Shown: in pieces, positions 57,305 through 64,000 of the stretch | Layout of the letters: each line of letters begins with the position of its first letter | Numbering within the stretch: the stretch's first letter is position 1 | Origin: Desulfolutivibrio sulfoxidireducens | Lineage (GTDB): Bacteria > Desulfobacterota > Desulfovibrionia > Desulfovibrionales > Desulfovibrionaceae | Assembly (NCBI RefSeq): GCF_013376475.1 | Contig: NZ_CP045508.1 | Coordinates: 1,113,501 to 1,177,500 of the forward strand | DNA length: 64,000 bases | Reading direction: 5' to 3' | Notes under the pieces: generated by a model | What the model saw: only the letters and a program-made list of their open reading frames with translations | What the model was told of the DNA's origin: nothing | The model's database searches: none | Translations under genes and position numbers: made by a program

Positions 57305-57976
57305 TTACGCGCCCACCCGGAAGGGATTGAAGTCCGTGTGGCGGTCGTAGTAGTCCTCGCTCTCGGAACGCTTGAGAAAGCCCACCACGGCGTAGGTGGC
57401 CGGGGTGAAGGCGATCTCCACCAGGGTCTTGAAGACGAAGTTGGAGACGACAAGCGTGCCCAAAAGGCTCAGGGGCAAAACCCCGGCGAAGGCCACGGCC
57501 ACGAAGATCACGGTGTCCACGATCTGGCCGATCAGGGTGGAGCCGATGGTCCGGGTCCACAGGAAACGGCCCTCGGTGACGATCTTCATCTTGGCCAGGA
57601 CGAAGGAATTGACGAATTCGCCGCAGAAATAGGCGGTCAGGCTGGCCAGGACGATACGCGGGGTCATTCCCAGGATGGCGTCGTAGGCCTCCTGGTGGGG
57701 CCATTCGGCGGCCGGGGGCAGCGCGCCCACGAACATGAACACGGTGGACATGAGCAGGGAGGCCGCGAACCCCATCCAGATGACCCGGCGGGAGCGGGAA
57801 TAGCCGTAGACTTCGGTCAGGATGTCGCCGAAGATGTAGCTTAGGGGGAAGAGAATGGTGCCGCCGTCGAAGGTGAACGGCCCCAGGTCCAGGATTTTGG
57901 ACGAGGCCACGTTGGAAATGAGAAGGACGCTGACGAACAGGGCGGTGATGGCGTCCAGGTGTTTGTAGTGCCGCAT
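57305..57976 (-). CDS. yhhQ: Queuosine precursor transporter (YhhQ family)
   Basis: 223 residues, six helices. Signatures: LLISNVASSKILDLGPFTFDGG, FPLSYIFGDILTEVYGYSRSRRVIW and AYFCGEFVNSFVLAKMK. It imports queuosine precursors. GAGGA lies near the ATG. Divergent from fabI. Confidence 0.93.
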   Translation of the reverse strand: MRHYKHLDAITALFVSVLLISNVASSKILDLGPFTFDGGTILFPLSYIFGDILTEVYGYSRSRRVIWMGFAASLLMSTVFMFVGALPPAAEWPHQEAYDAILGMTPRIVLASLTAYFCGEFVNSFVLAKMKIVTEGRFLWTRTIGSTLIGQIVDTVIFVAVAFAGVLPLSLLGTLVVSNFVFKTLVEIAFTPATYAVVGFLKRSESEDYYDRHTDFNPFRVGA

Positions 57977-58091
57977 GAAATCCTCGCGAAAACGTCGTTG
58001 ATCTGGAAGCGGGTTTTGATAAAAGATTTGGACGAGGATGACAAGCCGGTTCAAATGGCGCGAATTGGCCGCGTTTGCGGCGGGAGGTACC

Positions 58092-58859
58092 ATGAAGCTT
58101 CTGGACGGAAAAAAGGCCCTGGTCTTCGGCGTGGTCAACGAGCGCAGCATCGCCTACGGCATCGCCAAGTGCTTCGTGGAGCACGGGGCCAGACTGGGCC
58201 TGAGCTACGCGGCCGAGCCGATTTTGAAACGCATCGCGCCCATCGCGGCCGAGCTTTCGGCGGACTTCGTCATGCCCTGCAACGTGTCCAGCGACGAGGA
58301 GATCGCCCGGGCGGCCGCGTTCGTGAAGGAGACATGGGGAACGGTGGACATCCTGGTCCATTCCATCGCCTTTGCCCGGCGCGAGGACCTTTCGGGCCGG
58401 TTCATCGACACCAGCCGGGAGGGGTTTTCCATTGCGCTCGACGTCTCGGCCTATTCCCTGGTGGCCCTGTGCCGGGCCTTCGAGGGCCAGTTCTCGCCCG
58501 GGGCCTCGGTCATCACCTTAAGCTATTACGGCGCGGGCAAGGTGGTGGCCAACTACAACGCCATGGGCGTGGCCAAGTCCGCCCTTGAGGCCAGCGTGCG
58601 CTATCTGGCCGTGGATCTGGGGGCGCGGGGCGTTCGGGTCAACGCCATCTCGGCCGGCCCGGTCAAGACCATGGCCGCCTCGGCCATCAGCGGATTCAAG
58701 ACCATTTTGGAGCGCATCGAGGAGAAGTCGCCGCTGCGGCGCAACATCACCATCGAGGACGTGGGCAAATGCGCCTTGTACCTGGCGTCTGATCTTTCGT
58801 CGGGCACCACGGGCGACGTGGTGTTCGTGGATTCGGGCTACAACATCATGGGGGTGTAG
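58092..58859 (+). CDS. fabI: Enoyl-[acyl-carrier-protein] reductase FabI
   Basis: 255 residues. Rossmann start VFGVVNERSIAYGIAK and the catalytic Tyr-x6-Lys in YNAMGVAK, with SAGPVKTMAAS near the substrate loop. Last step of fatty acid elongation, NADH-dependent. GGGAGGT lies five bases before ATG. Confidence 0.96.
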   Translation: MKLLDGKKALVFGVVNERSIAYGIAKCFVEHGARLGLSYAAEPILKRIAPIAAELSADFVMPCNVSSDEEIARAAAFVKETWGTVDILVHSIAFARREDLSGRFIDTSREGFSIALDVSAYSLVALCRAFEGQFSPGASVITLSYYGAGKVVANYNAMGVAKSALEASVRYLAVDLGARGVRVNAISAGPVKTMAASAISGFKTILERIEEKSPLRRNITIEDVGKCALYLASDLSSGTTGDVVFVDSGYNIMGV

Positions 58860-58860
58860 G

Positions 58861-59445
58861 GTGGCGGACGACGTCGGGACGCGCCGGTCTCCGGTCGCGC
58901 CAAACGCGCCAGACGCGCCAGTCCCGCGGGCCGCGCCGGAAACGGCAGTCGAGCCCGACATGCCGGATGCGCCCGGCACGCCGGACACGCCGGGGCTCCC
59001 CACGGACCGGGCGACCATCGCGGCCCGGGTGGCGGCCTGCGGCCTGGACTGCGGGCGGTGCCTGAGCCATCCGGCAAGCCCGATAAGCCGCCTGTCCCGG
59101 GAGCTTCTGGCGGAACTGGGGAATTTCGGGGCCAGGGCGGCGTTTTTCGCGCACATGGACCCGGTTTTCAACGACTATGCGGCCTTTGAGGCGGTGGCGA
59201 AACGGTTCGCCGGGGCCGACTGCGAGGGCTGCCGGTCCGGGCGGTGTCTCTTGGGGAACTGCGCCGTGCGGAAGTGCGTCACTACGCGCGGCGTGGATTT
59301 CTGCTTCGAGTGTCCGGAGTTTCCCTGCGACCGCACCGGGTTTCCCGAGATGCTGCATGCGAGGTGGCTGGCGAATAACCAGAGGATGCGGGAGATGGGG
59401 CTTGCGGCGTATGTGGAGTGGATGGCGGCGCAGGCGAGGTATTGA
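58861..59445 (+). CDS. Cysteine-rich DUF3795-like protein
   Basis: 194 residues from GTG, two bases after the fabI stop. The first 50 residues are low complexity (PDAPGTPDTPG and similar). The rest has CGLDCGRC, CEGCRSGRC, CAVRKC and CFECPEFPC, the pattern of DUF3795 proteins, probably metal-binding. The true start may be later, e.g. after the proline-rich part. Function unknown. Confidence 0.7.
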   Translation: MADDVGTRRSPVAPNAPDAPVPRAAPETAVEPDMPDAPGTPDTPGLPTDRATIAARVAACGLDCGRCLSHPASPISRLSRELLAELGNFGARAAFFAHMDPVFNDYAAFEAVAKRFAGADCEGCRSGRCLLGNCAVRKCVTTRGVDFCFECPEFPCDRTGFPEMLHARWLANNQRMREMGLAAYVEWMAAQARY

Positions 59446-59513
59446 CCCATGAATGCTTATTAGGTATTATTTTATAAAATTTCTTAAATAACAGGCAAGC
59501 GAAGGATTACCAG

Positions 59514-60371
59514 ATGGATCCAATCATCGAAGCCGAATACAATCGTTGGAAAAATATCATCGGCTTAGCTGATCCATATACCGGGAGACAAACGATTGGT
59601 ATCCATGAGGTACTACAAGCTCATTTTTTACTAGTTGATTTTTTCTATCGAACAGGTGAAGGATTAGGTGGAGTTGGCCCGAAAGATACAAATTTGCTGT
59701 ATTCTGCTTTAGGTCGACAATTTGTACAGTTTGGAGGAAAGCCAAAATGGATAAACAGAATTGATATTTGTGCAACTTTAATGTATGGCCTGATCAAGAA
59801 TCATCCATTTCATGACGCGAACAAAAGAACAGCATTTCTGACATCAATTTTACATCTACAAAAAATCGGCAGGACACCATCTGTTAGCCAAGTCGAATTT
59901 GAAAATTTCACTGTCGCCATATCAGACAACAAACTTTGCATTTATAGATGGTATGATTCAATCGACGCACCATCTCCAGACAAAGAGATTTTGACTATCG
60001 CATCGTTTTTAAAGAAAAACACAAGGGAAGTCGACTTAAGATCAAAATTGATAACATACAATGAACTCAATACCATTCTTAAATCTCGTGGATTAGGACT
60101 CGCTAACCCGAATGGGAACAGAATTGATTTAATGCGATATATCGATAGTGATGGTGAAACAGTCCTGGCCGTCCCAAAAAGGGTTGCACATATCGGATTT
60201 CACGGCTGGACAAGACAGGTTAGCAGCAAGGATATTAACATTGTTAGAGAAGCTTCAAAACTTGATGCACGGCACGGATTTGATTCTGGATCCTTTTATA
60301 AAGGCCTGGAAGATCCATTGAGCTTGATTCGAAAATACAGAGAGCCCCTTGAAAGGTTGGCTTTCAGATAG
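59514..60371 (+). CDS. Doc/Fic-family protein in an AT-rich segment
   Basis: 285 residues. The Fic/Doc catalytic motif is complete: HPFHDANKRTAFL (H-x-F-x-D-A-N-K-R), in the Doc subgroup spacing, with a preceding helix (INRIDICATLMYGLIKN). Doc kinases phosphorylate EF-Tu, and Fic enzymes add AMP or UMP. The C-terminal 120 residues (YNELNTILKSRG...AVPKRVAHIGFHG) form an unrecognised domain, weakly like a HicA-type fold. Base composition is far more AT-rich than all neighbours, which points to recent transfer. No antitoxin gene is seen beside it in the same strand. AAGGA lies seven bases before ATG. Confidence 0.82.
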   Translation: MDPIIEAEYNRWKNIIGLADPYTGRQTIGIHEVLQAHFLLVDFFYRTGEGLGGVGPKDTNLLYSALGRQFVQFGGKPKWINRIDICATLMYGLIKNHPFHDANKRTAFLTSILHLQKIGRTPSVSQVEFENFTVAISDNKLCIYRWYDSIDAPSPDKEILTIASFLKKNTREVDLRSKLITYNELNTILKSRGLGLANPNGNRIDLMRYIDSDGETVLAVPKRVAHIGFHGWTRQVSSKDINIVREASKLDARHGFDSGSFYKGLEDPLSLIRKYREPLERLAFR

Positions 60372-60383
60372 TCAATTCGTCTA

Positions 60384-60644
60384 CTACAGAAACACCCGGT
60401 AATCCACGCTAAACACCCCGGCCAGGCGCTTGGCCGTCTCCTTGCCGATGGGGCGGCGGCCGTTCTCCATGTCCGAGACGTGGCGGCGCGGGATGCCCGC
60501 CCGGTCGGCCAGGGTCATCTGGCTCAGGCCGTCACGGTGCCGGAAACCCTGGAGCACACGTCCCGGCGCATGTTCCGGGAACACCCGTTTCCAGCCTATC
60601 GTGTCGCCGGTGACGTTTTCGCTGGAACGTCGCAACACATCCAT
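60384..60644 (-). CDS. XRE-family helix-turn-helix protein
   Basis: 86 residues. HTH region: LQGFRHRDGLSQMTLADRAGIPRRHVSDMENGRRPIGKETAKRLAGVF, typical of XRE regulators. The gene begins four bases after the moaD stop. The ribosome site GAGGAG abuts the ATG, so the GTG two codons later may be the used start. It ends 12 bases from the end of the Doc-type gene (convergent). It might regulate the aor/moaD genes. Confidence 0.82.
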   Translation of the reverse strand: MDVLRRSSENVTGDTIGWKRVFPEHAPGRVLQGFRHRDGLSQMTLADRAGIPRRHVSDMENGRRPIGKETAKRLAGVFSVDYRVFL

Positions 60645-60648
60645 CTCC

Positions 60649-60876
60649 TCACCCTCCGCCCACGGCGGGAAAAATCCCCACCCGGCTGCCGTCGTGAAGC
60701 ACCGCGTCCAGGGCCGCCGCGACCCCGCCCACAAACACGATCTTGACCTCGGCGGCCGGGATGCCAAGGACCGCCAGCAGGTCCGAAACCGTGACCCCGT
60801 CCGGGACCTCGAAGCTGTCCGCGCCCGGTGGCGTATGTTTCGCCAATGTGGCGAAGCATTTGACCGAGATATGCAT
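60649..60876 (-). CDS. moaD: MoaD/ThiS-like sulfur carrier
   Basis: 75 residues. Beta-grasp fold (ISVKCFATLAKHTP, VSDLLAVLGI, FVGGVAAALDAVL, GSRVGIFPAVGGG) with the C-terminal Gly-Gly(-Gly) used for adenylation and thiocarboxylation. It carries sulfur for molybdopterin or tungstopterin. AGGAGG lies before the ATG. Its place after the AOR gene suggests it serves that enzyme's cofactor. Confidence 0.92.
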   Translation of the reverse strand: MHISVKCFATLAKHTPPGADSFEVPDGVTVSDLLAVLGIPAAEVKIVFVGGVAAALDAVLHDGSRVGIFPAVGGG

Positions 60877-61111
60877 GCCTGACCTCCTATCCAATGCGCG
60901 ATCAAAAGAAAAGCGGCCGGGAACCTCCCTGTGAGAGATTCCCGGCCGCCGGTTGCGGCGTCATCAGGGGCTCGGATCACGGGCTTCTTCTGTTGGCCGC
61001 CCGCCTCCAGGCAGGGCCATGGCCGGGTCAGGCCCGCCCGCCGCTACGTCCCCGTCCTCGCGTCCTCGAAATCCGGGCTCCGAATTCGAGAGGAACCGTT
61101 CACAGGCGACG
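60877..61111 (-). other. Spacer between aor and moaD
   Basis: A 235-base spacer without a gene, containing one strong terminator hairpin. The 160 bases between the aor stop and the terminator show no element I can name. Confidence 0.5.
60903..60949 (-). terminator. Terminator between aor and moaD
   Basis: On the minus strand GCGGCCGGGAA and TTCCCGGCCGC (11 perfect pairs) surround a 15-base loop, followed by TTTTCTTTT. It ends about 27 bases before the moaD start codon, so moaD-XRE depends on read-through, attenuation or a very short promoter. Confidence 0.85.
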
Positions 61112-62842
61112 CTAGGACACCTTTGCGGCCTGCAACTCCTCCGGGGTGAAGTCCCACGTGGTGTTGTGCGGGGACACCGGCTCAAAGAAAAACTCCGGCA
61201 ACTGGTCGTGTTCCTTGGTGAACCCGGCCTTGGCGTTGAAGGCCAGTTCGTCTTTTAAGGTGTTCACCCCAAGGGCCAGAAAGTCCTCGGGCGCGAACTT
61301 CACGCCGGTCACGGCCGCGATCTGGTCGCACATGACCTGCACCGCGTCAGCCGTGTCCAGCACCGCAAAGGCCACGAACAGGCAAAAACCCACCGCGTCG
61401 ATGGCCGCCGTGGCGATCTGCAGGTTCTTCGACAACTCCAACTGGCCGGCATTGGACAACGGATTCACGTCGCCGCCGCACTTCAGGATGTTCTGGCACA
61501 CGGCGTAGCCAGCCGTGTGGTCCGCGCCCATGGGAGTTGTGGCGTAGGTCACGCCCACGCCCTTGACCGCGCGCGGATCGTAGGCCGGCAGGGCCTGGCC
61601 CTTGACCTCGGCCACCCGGGTGACCCCGAAGGCCTGGCCGGCGAATTTGGCCCCGTTGCCCATGATCCGGCCAAGCGAATCGGACGGGTCGCCCACCCGG
61701 CGCAACAGCGCAAGCGCCGCCTTGCTGTCGCCCCAGGGGATGATCCCGCCGTCCATGGCCACGGCCACGGCGTTGCCCATGTCGATGGTGTCCAGGCCCA
61801 GGTCGTCGCAGGCGTGGTCCATGCGGGCGATGTCGTCGATATCGTCGATCAGGCAGTTGGCCCCGAACGCCCACACTGTCTCGTATTCCAGGCCCGAGGA
61901 CAGGTAGCCGCCCGCCTCGTCCACGAAGGTCTGGGAGCACTGGATGACGCAGCCGGGATGACAGCCCTCCTTGGGCTTGCCGCCCCGGGCGTTCATGAGC
62001 TCCACCATCTTCTCGCCGCTGATGTCGGCGGCATGCTCGAAGCGGCCGAAGCGGAAGTTCTTGGTGGGCAGGGCCCCGGCCTCGTTGATGATGTTGACCA
62101 GGATGGATGTGCCGAACCCGGGCAGGCCCTGGCCGGTCACCGGATGCTTGGCCAATATCTCCACCCAGCGCTTGTTGGCCGCCTTGAAGGCCTCCTTGTC
62201 GGCCACGGGCACGCCGGGGGCGTCGGTGTCGTTCACCACCACGGCCTTGATTTTTTTCGAACCCATGACCGCGCCAAGCCCGCCGCGCCCGGCGGCCCGG
62301 GCCGGCCGGCCCTTGGGATCGGTGAACTGCACCGAGGCGGCCATGCGGCAGGTCTCCCCGGCCGGCCCGATGAGCATGATCGCGGCCCGGGAGCCGTATT
62401 TGGCCAGAAGCTTTTCCGAGGCGGCGTAGGTGCCCAGCCCGGCCAGTTCCGGGGCCTCCACGATGCTCACGCCGCCGGCCGTGACCACGACCACCACGGG
62501 CGCGGCGTCGTCCGCGGGCTTGTCCTCGAAGACCATGGCCTGGATGCCGAGTTTGGCCATTTTCTGGGCGAAAAGCCCCCCGGAGTTGCTCTCCTTGATG
62601 CCCCCGGTCAGGGGCGACTTGGCCCCAAGCGAGATGCGGCCCGAGTTGGCGGCGGCGGTGCCGGTGAGGATGCCGCCGGCGGCCACCAGCTTGTTGGCCG
62701 CGCCCAGGGGATGGCACAGGGCCGGGACCTCGTTGAGCACGAGACGCGAGGTCAGGGCCCGGCCTCCCAGGCCCGCGTAGGCGCCCATGTCCTCGAAGGC
62801 GGACGTGCGGTTCTTGGTGTCGATGCGAAGCAGTCTGGCCAT
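61112..62842 (-). CDS. aor: Aldehyde:ferredoxin oxidoreductase (tungsten type)
   Basis: 576 residues. N-terminal domain with RIDTKN...LGGRALTSRLV, GTAAANSGRISLGAKSPLTGG; pterin and Fe-S region GCHPGCVIQC (three cysteines) with DDLGLDTIDMGNAVA; fourth cysteine near the end (GFCLFVAF). It oxidises aldehydes to acids with ferredoxin, using a tungstopterin. AGGAGG lies seven bases before ATG. Divergent from an unknown gene across a palindromic AT-rich region. Confidence 0.95.
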   Translation of the reverse strand: MARLLRIDTKNRTSAFEDMGAYAGLGGRALTSRLVLNEVPALCHPLGAANKLVAAGGILTGTAAANSGRISLGAKSPLTGGIKESNSGGLFAQKMAKLGIQAMVFEDKPADDAAPVVVVVTAGGVSIVEAPELAGLGTYAASEKLLAKYGSRAAIMLIGPAGETCRMAASVQFTDPKGRPARAAGRGGLGAVMGSKKIKAVVVNDTDAPGVPVADKEAFKAANKRWVEILAKHPVTGQGLPGFGTSILVNIINEAGALPTKNFRFGRFEHAADISGEKMVELMNARGGKPKEGCHPGCVIQCSQTFVDEAGGYLSSGLEYETVWAFGANCLIDDIDDIARMDHACDDLGLDTIDMGNAVAVAMDGGIIPWGDSKAALALLRRVGDPSDSLGRIMGNGAKFAGQAFGVTRVAEVKGQALPAYDPRAVKGVGVTYATTPMGADHTAGYAVCQNILKCGGDVNPLSNAGQLELSKNLQIATAAIDAVGFCLFVAFAVLDTADAVQVMCDQIAAVTGVKFAPEDFLALGVNTLKDELAFNAKAGFTKEHDQLPEFFFEPVSPHNTTWDFTPEELQAAKVS

Positions 62843-63055
62843 GCGTGTTCCTCCTTGCCTCCAGGCGCATTTGCAGCGCATGGTGTTCGTATGGTGTGCA
62901 GTGATGAGGGCTTATTCTTCTATGTCACATTCGACATAAGTCAATATTGATACATTTCAATGTTGACATAATGCGAATGACATGTATTGCTTTTAGCATG
63001 GTATCTTTGGAAGCAAAAGAGGTTTTCAAGGGCATTTTTTGGAGGGATAGTGGAT
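62843..63055. promoter_or_regulatory. Divergent regulatory region of aor with long imperfect palindrome
   Basis: Segments 62922-62950 and 62957-62983 form an imperfect inverted repeat (ATGTCA, TTCG, CAT, GTCAA and ATTGA blocks match in order). TCAATATTGA at 62941-62950 is itself a perfect palindrome. On the plus strand TTGACA (62963-62968) is 16 bases from TATTGC. AT-rich in contrast to its flanks. A regulator dimer pair probably binds here and controls both directions. Confidence 0.7.
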
Positions 63056-63700
63056 ATGAAGGATATGAAAGAGTCACCACGGATAGATATGGTCCTTGAT
63101 GAACAGGGCTTTCGGCGTGTTGCGAGCCTCTTTGCCGGCGGGGTCCAGGTGGCCGCTCCGGTGGGATGCGACCTGGACACGTTTTTTTGCCGGTGTCTGG
63201 GCCTTGACCCGGACTATGCCGCCACGAGGGTGCGCACCGTGTTCTTAAACGGCCGGCCCGTGGACGACACCTCCCGGGCCGTGCTCGCGCCCGGCGACGA
63301 GGTGGCCTTGTCCACGGCCATGCCCGGGCTGGTGGGCATCTGCATGCGTCGGGACAGCCCCATCAAGTCCTTCCGCCGCGACATCTCCCACGATCCGGCG
63401 GCCGGGAGCTCCCCACGGACCGGGGCGGACGGCGGCGGGACCGGCCTGGTCACGGTGAAGCTTTTCAACTTCATCGCCCTGGAGGCGGGACCACTGCTTC
63501 TGGCCAGGGGCGTGTACCTGTCCGGGGAGAGACTGGCCCGGGCCGTGGCCGGGGGCCCTGGCGTTCTTTCCGTGACCGTGGATGGAAGGGAGTGCGATGC
63601 GCAAAAGCTATGCGGCGAGGCGCGACAGGCTGGAGAAAAGGTGTTTTTCCTGCGCGCGACAGAGGAAAAAAAGGGGGGCAAGACGGGCGGGGCCGAGTGA
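63056..63700 (+). CDS. Unknown protein divergent from aor
   Basis: 214 residues. The first half (VFLNGRPVDDTSRAVLAPGDEVALSTAMPGLVG) looks like a ThiS/MoaD-type beta-grasp segment without the terminal Gly-Gly. The second half is an unrecognised alpha/beta region with LVTVKLFNFIALEAGPLLL and GVLSVTVDGRE. The tail is lysine-rich. GGAGG lies ten bases before ATG; a GTG at 63050 is an alternative. The shared palindromic promoter region suggests a role with the tungsten enzyme. Function unknown. Confidence 0.65.
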   Translation: MKDMKESPRIDMVLDEQGFRRVASLFAGGVQVAAPVGCDLDTFFCRCLGLDPDYAATRVRTVFLNGRPVDDTSRAVLAPGDEVALSTAMPGLVGICMRRDSPIKSFRRDISHDPAAGSSPRTGADGGGTGLVTVKLFNFIALEAGPLLLARGVYLSGERLARAVAGGPGVLSVTVDGRECDAQKLCGEARQAGEKVFFLRATEEKKGGKTGGAE

Positions 63701-63777
63701 GGGCTCCGATTTCCGGCCCGGAGACTTGCCGGGGCGGGCGGTTTGGGCCATAATCGGCGCCAGGAGGGAACAGGCGC

Positions 63778-64000
63778 ATGCCCGACTATCCCATCATCCT
63801 CGGTGTCTATTCCCTGGCCATGCAGAGCGGCATCGGCATGGGCGACACGTTCGGAAAACATCAGTCCACGACCTATTGGTACGCCCGCCAACTGGACGCG
63901 GATCGTTTCGAAGTGCAGCCCCTAAACGTCTACCATGTGCCGTCCGGAGTGAAAAAGGAGCTTTCGGCCGGGGAGTTTCTGACCCAATATGCACCCGAGC
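63778..64000 (+). CDS. Unknown protein, truncated by the window edge
   Basis: The first 74 residues are visible (MPDYPIILGVYSLAMQSGIG...), open to the edge. AGGAGG lies about nine bases before the ATG. I do not recognise the family. Confidence 0.7.
   Translation, partial: MPDYPIILGVYSLAMQSGIGMGDTFGKHQSTTYWYARQLDADRFEVQPLNVYHVPSGVKKELSAGEFLTQYAPE

Noticed and set aside
60384-60980. 198-residue frame as one protein
   Set aside because: Its first half is an out-of-frame reading of moaD; only the part from 60644 has the HTH motif.

Overview
The window is very GC-rich (roughly two-thirds G+C by eye) and gene-dense. It suggests a sulfate-reducing deltaproteobacterium of the Desulfovibrionaceae. 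The reasons are two periplasmic Tat-exported formate dehydrogenases (one a selenoprotein), FdhE, a tungsten-type aldehyde:ferredoxin oxidoreductase, the LutABC lactate-oxidation set, a PxxKW cysteine-rich protein, a citramalate route to isoleucine, and dispersed CCAAAGGGC/GCCCTTTGG hairpins between genes. The genus is an inference. I found no tRNA, rRNA or CRISPR array.

Layout. 1-885: N-terminal part of a selenocysteine formate dehydrogenase, cut by the left edge. 1466-2823: a TrmB-like regulator coupled to a GNAT acetyltransferase, behind a perfect palindromic operator. 2944-9400: a complete NHLM-type peptide export set (two ABC transporters, one carrying an intact C39 leader peptidase, plus an HlyD adaptor). 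It is divergent from 9772-19642, a rightward run that starts with a 59-residue double-glycine peptide whose predicted core is only five residues. The run continues with a GT51-M15 peptidoglycan enzyme fusion, a small membrane protein, a saccharopine-dehydrogenase-like enzyme, a carboxylesterase and an RND pump. A Fur-box-like site lies between the two arms. This divergent locus is the best candidate for an undescribed system.

19939-28973: an ATP sulfurylase/APS kinase fusion with a degraded sulfurylase site; fdhE, fdhB and a cysteine-type fdhA; a short ModE-like regulator; and a transposase-derived protein that has lost its catalytic residues. 29033-37350: mnmG, an M20 peptidase, the PxxKW protein, a methylthioadenosine salvage group (deaminase, apt, mtnP), an AraC-GyrI regulator and a universal stress protein. 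37440-45553: a leftward housekeeping run pdxJ, acpS, nnr, CBS protein, tsaE, lysC, cimA and an acyltransferase.

45865-52262: UDP-glucose dehydrogenase, two small proteins, bactofilin, an MscS-type channel, and a citrate-synthase-like protein lacking two expected catalytic residues. 52469-55579: lutABC, with a spacer full of perfect inverted repeats. 55730-59445: an ABC ATPase with bioY, a queuosine-precursor transporter, fabI and a cysteine-rich protein. 59514-60371: an AT-rich, apparently transferred Doc/Fic-type gene. 60384-64000: an HTH gene, moaD, the AOR, a divergent unknown protein and a truncated unknown gene.

Together, the Mo/W enzymes (two FDHs and AOR) with MoaD, FdhE, the ModE-like protein and the AT-rich palindromes in front of them look like a metal-cofactor regulon split across the window. 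This last link is inference.
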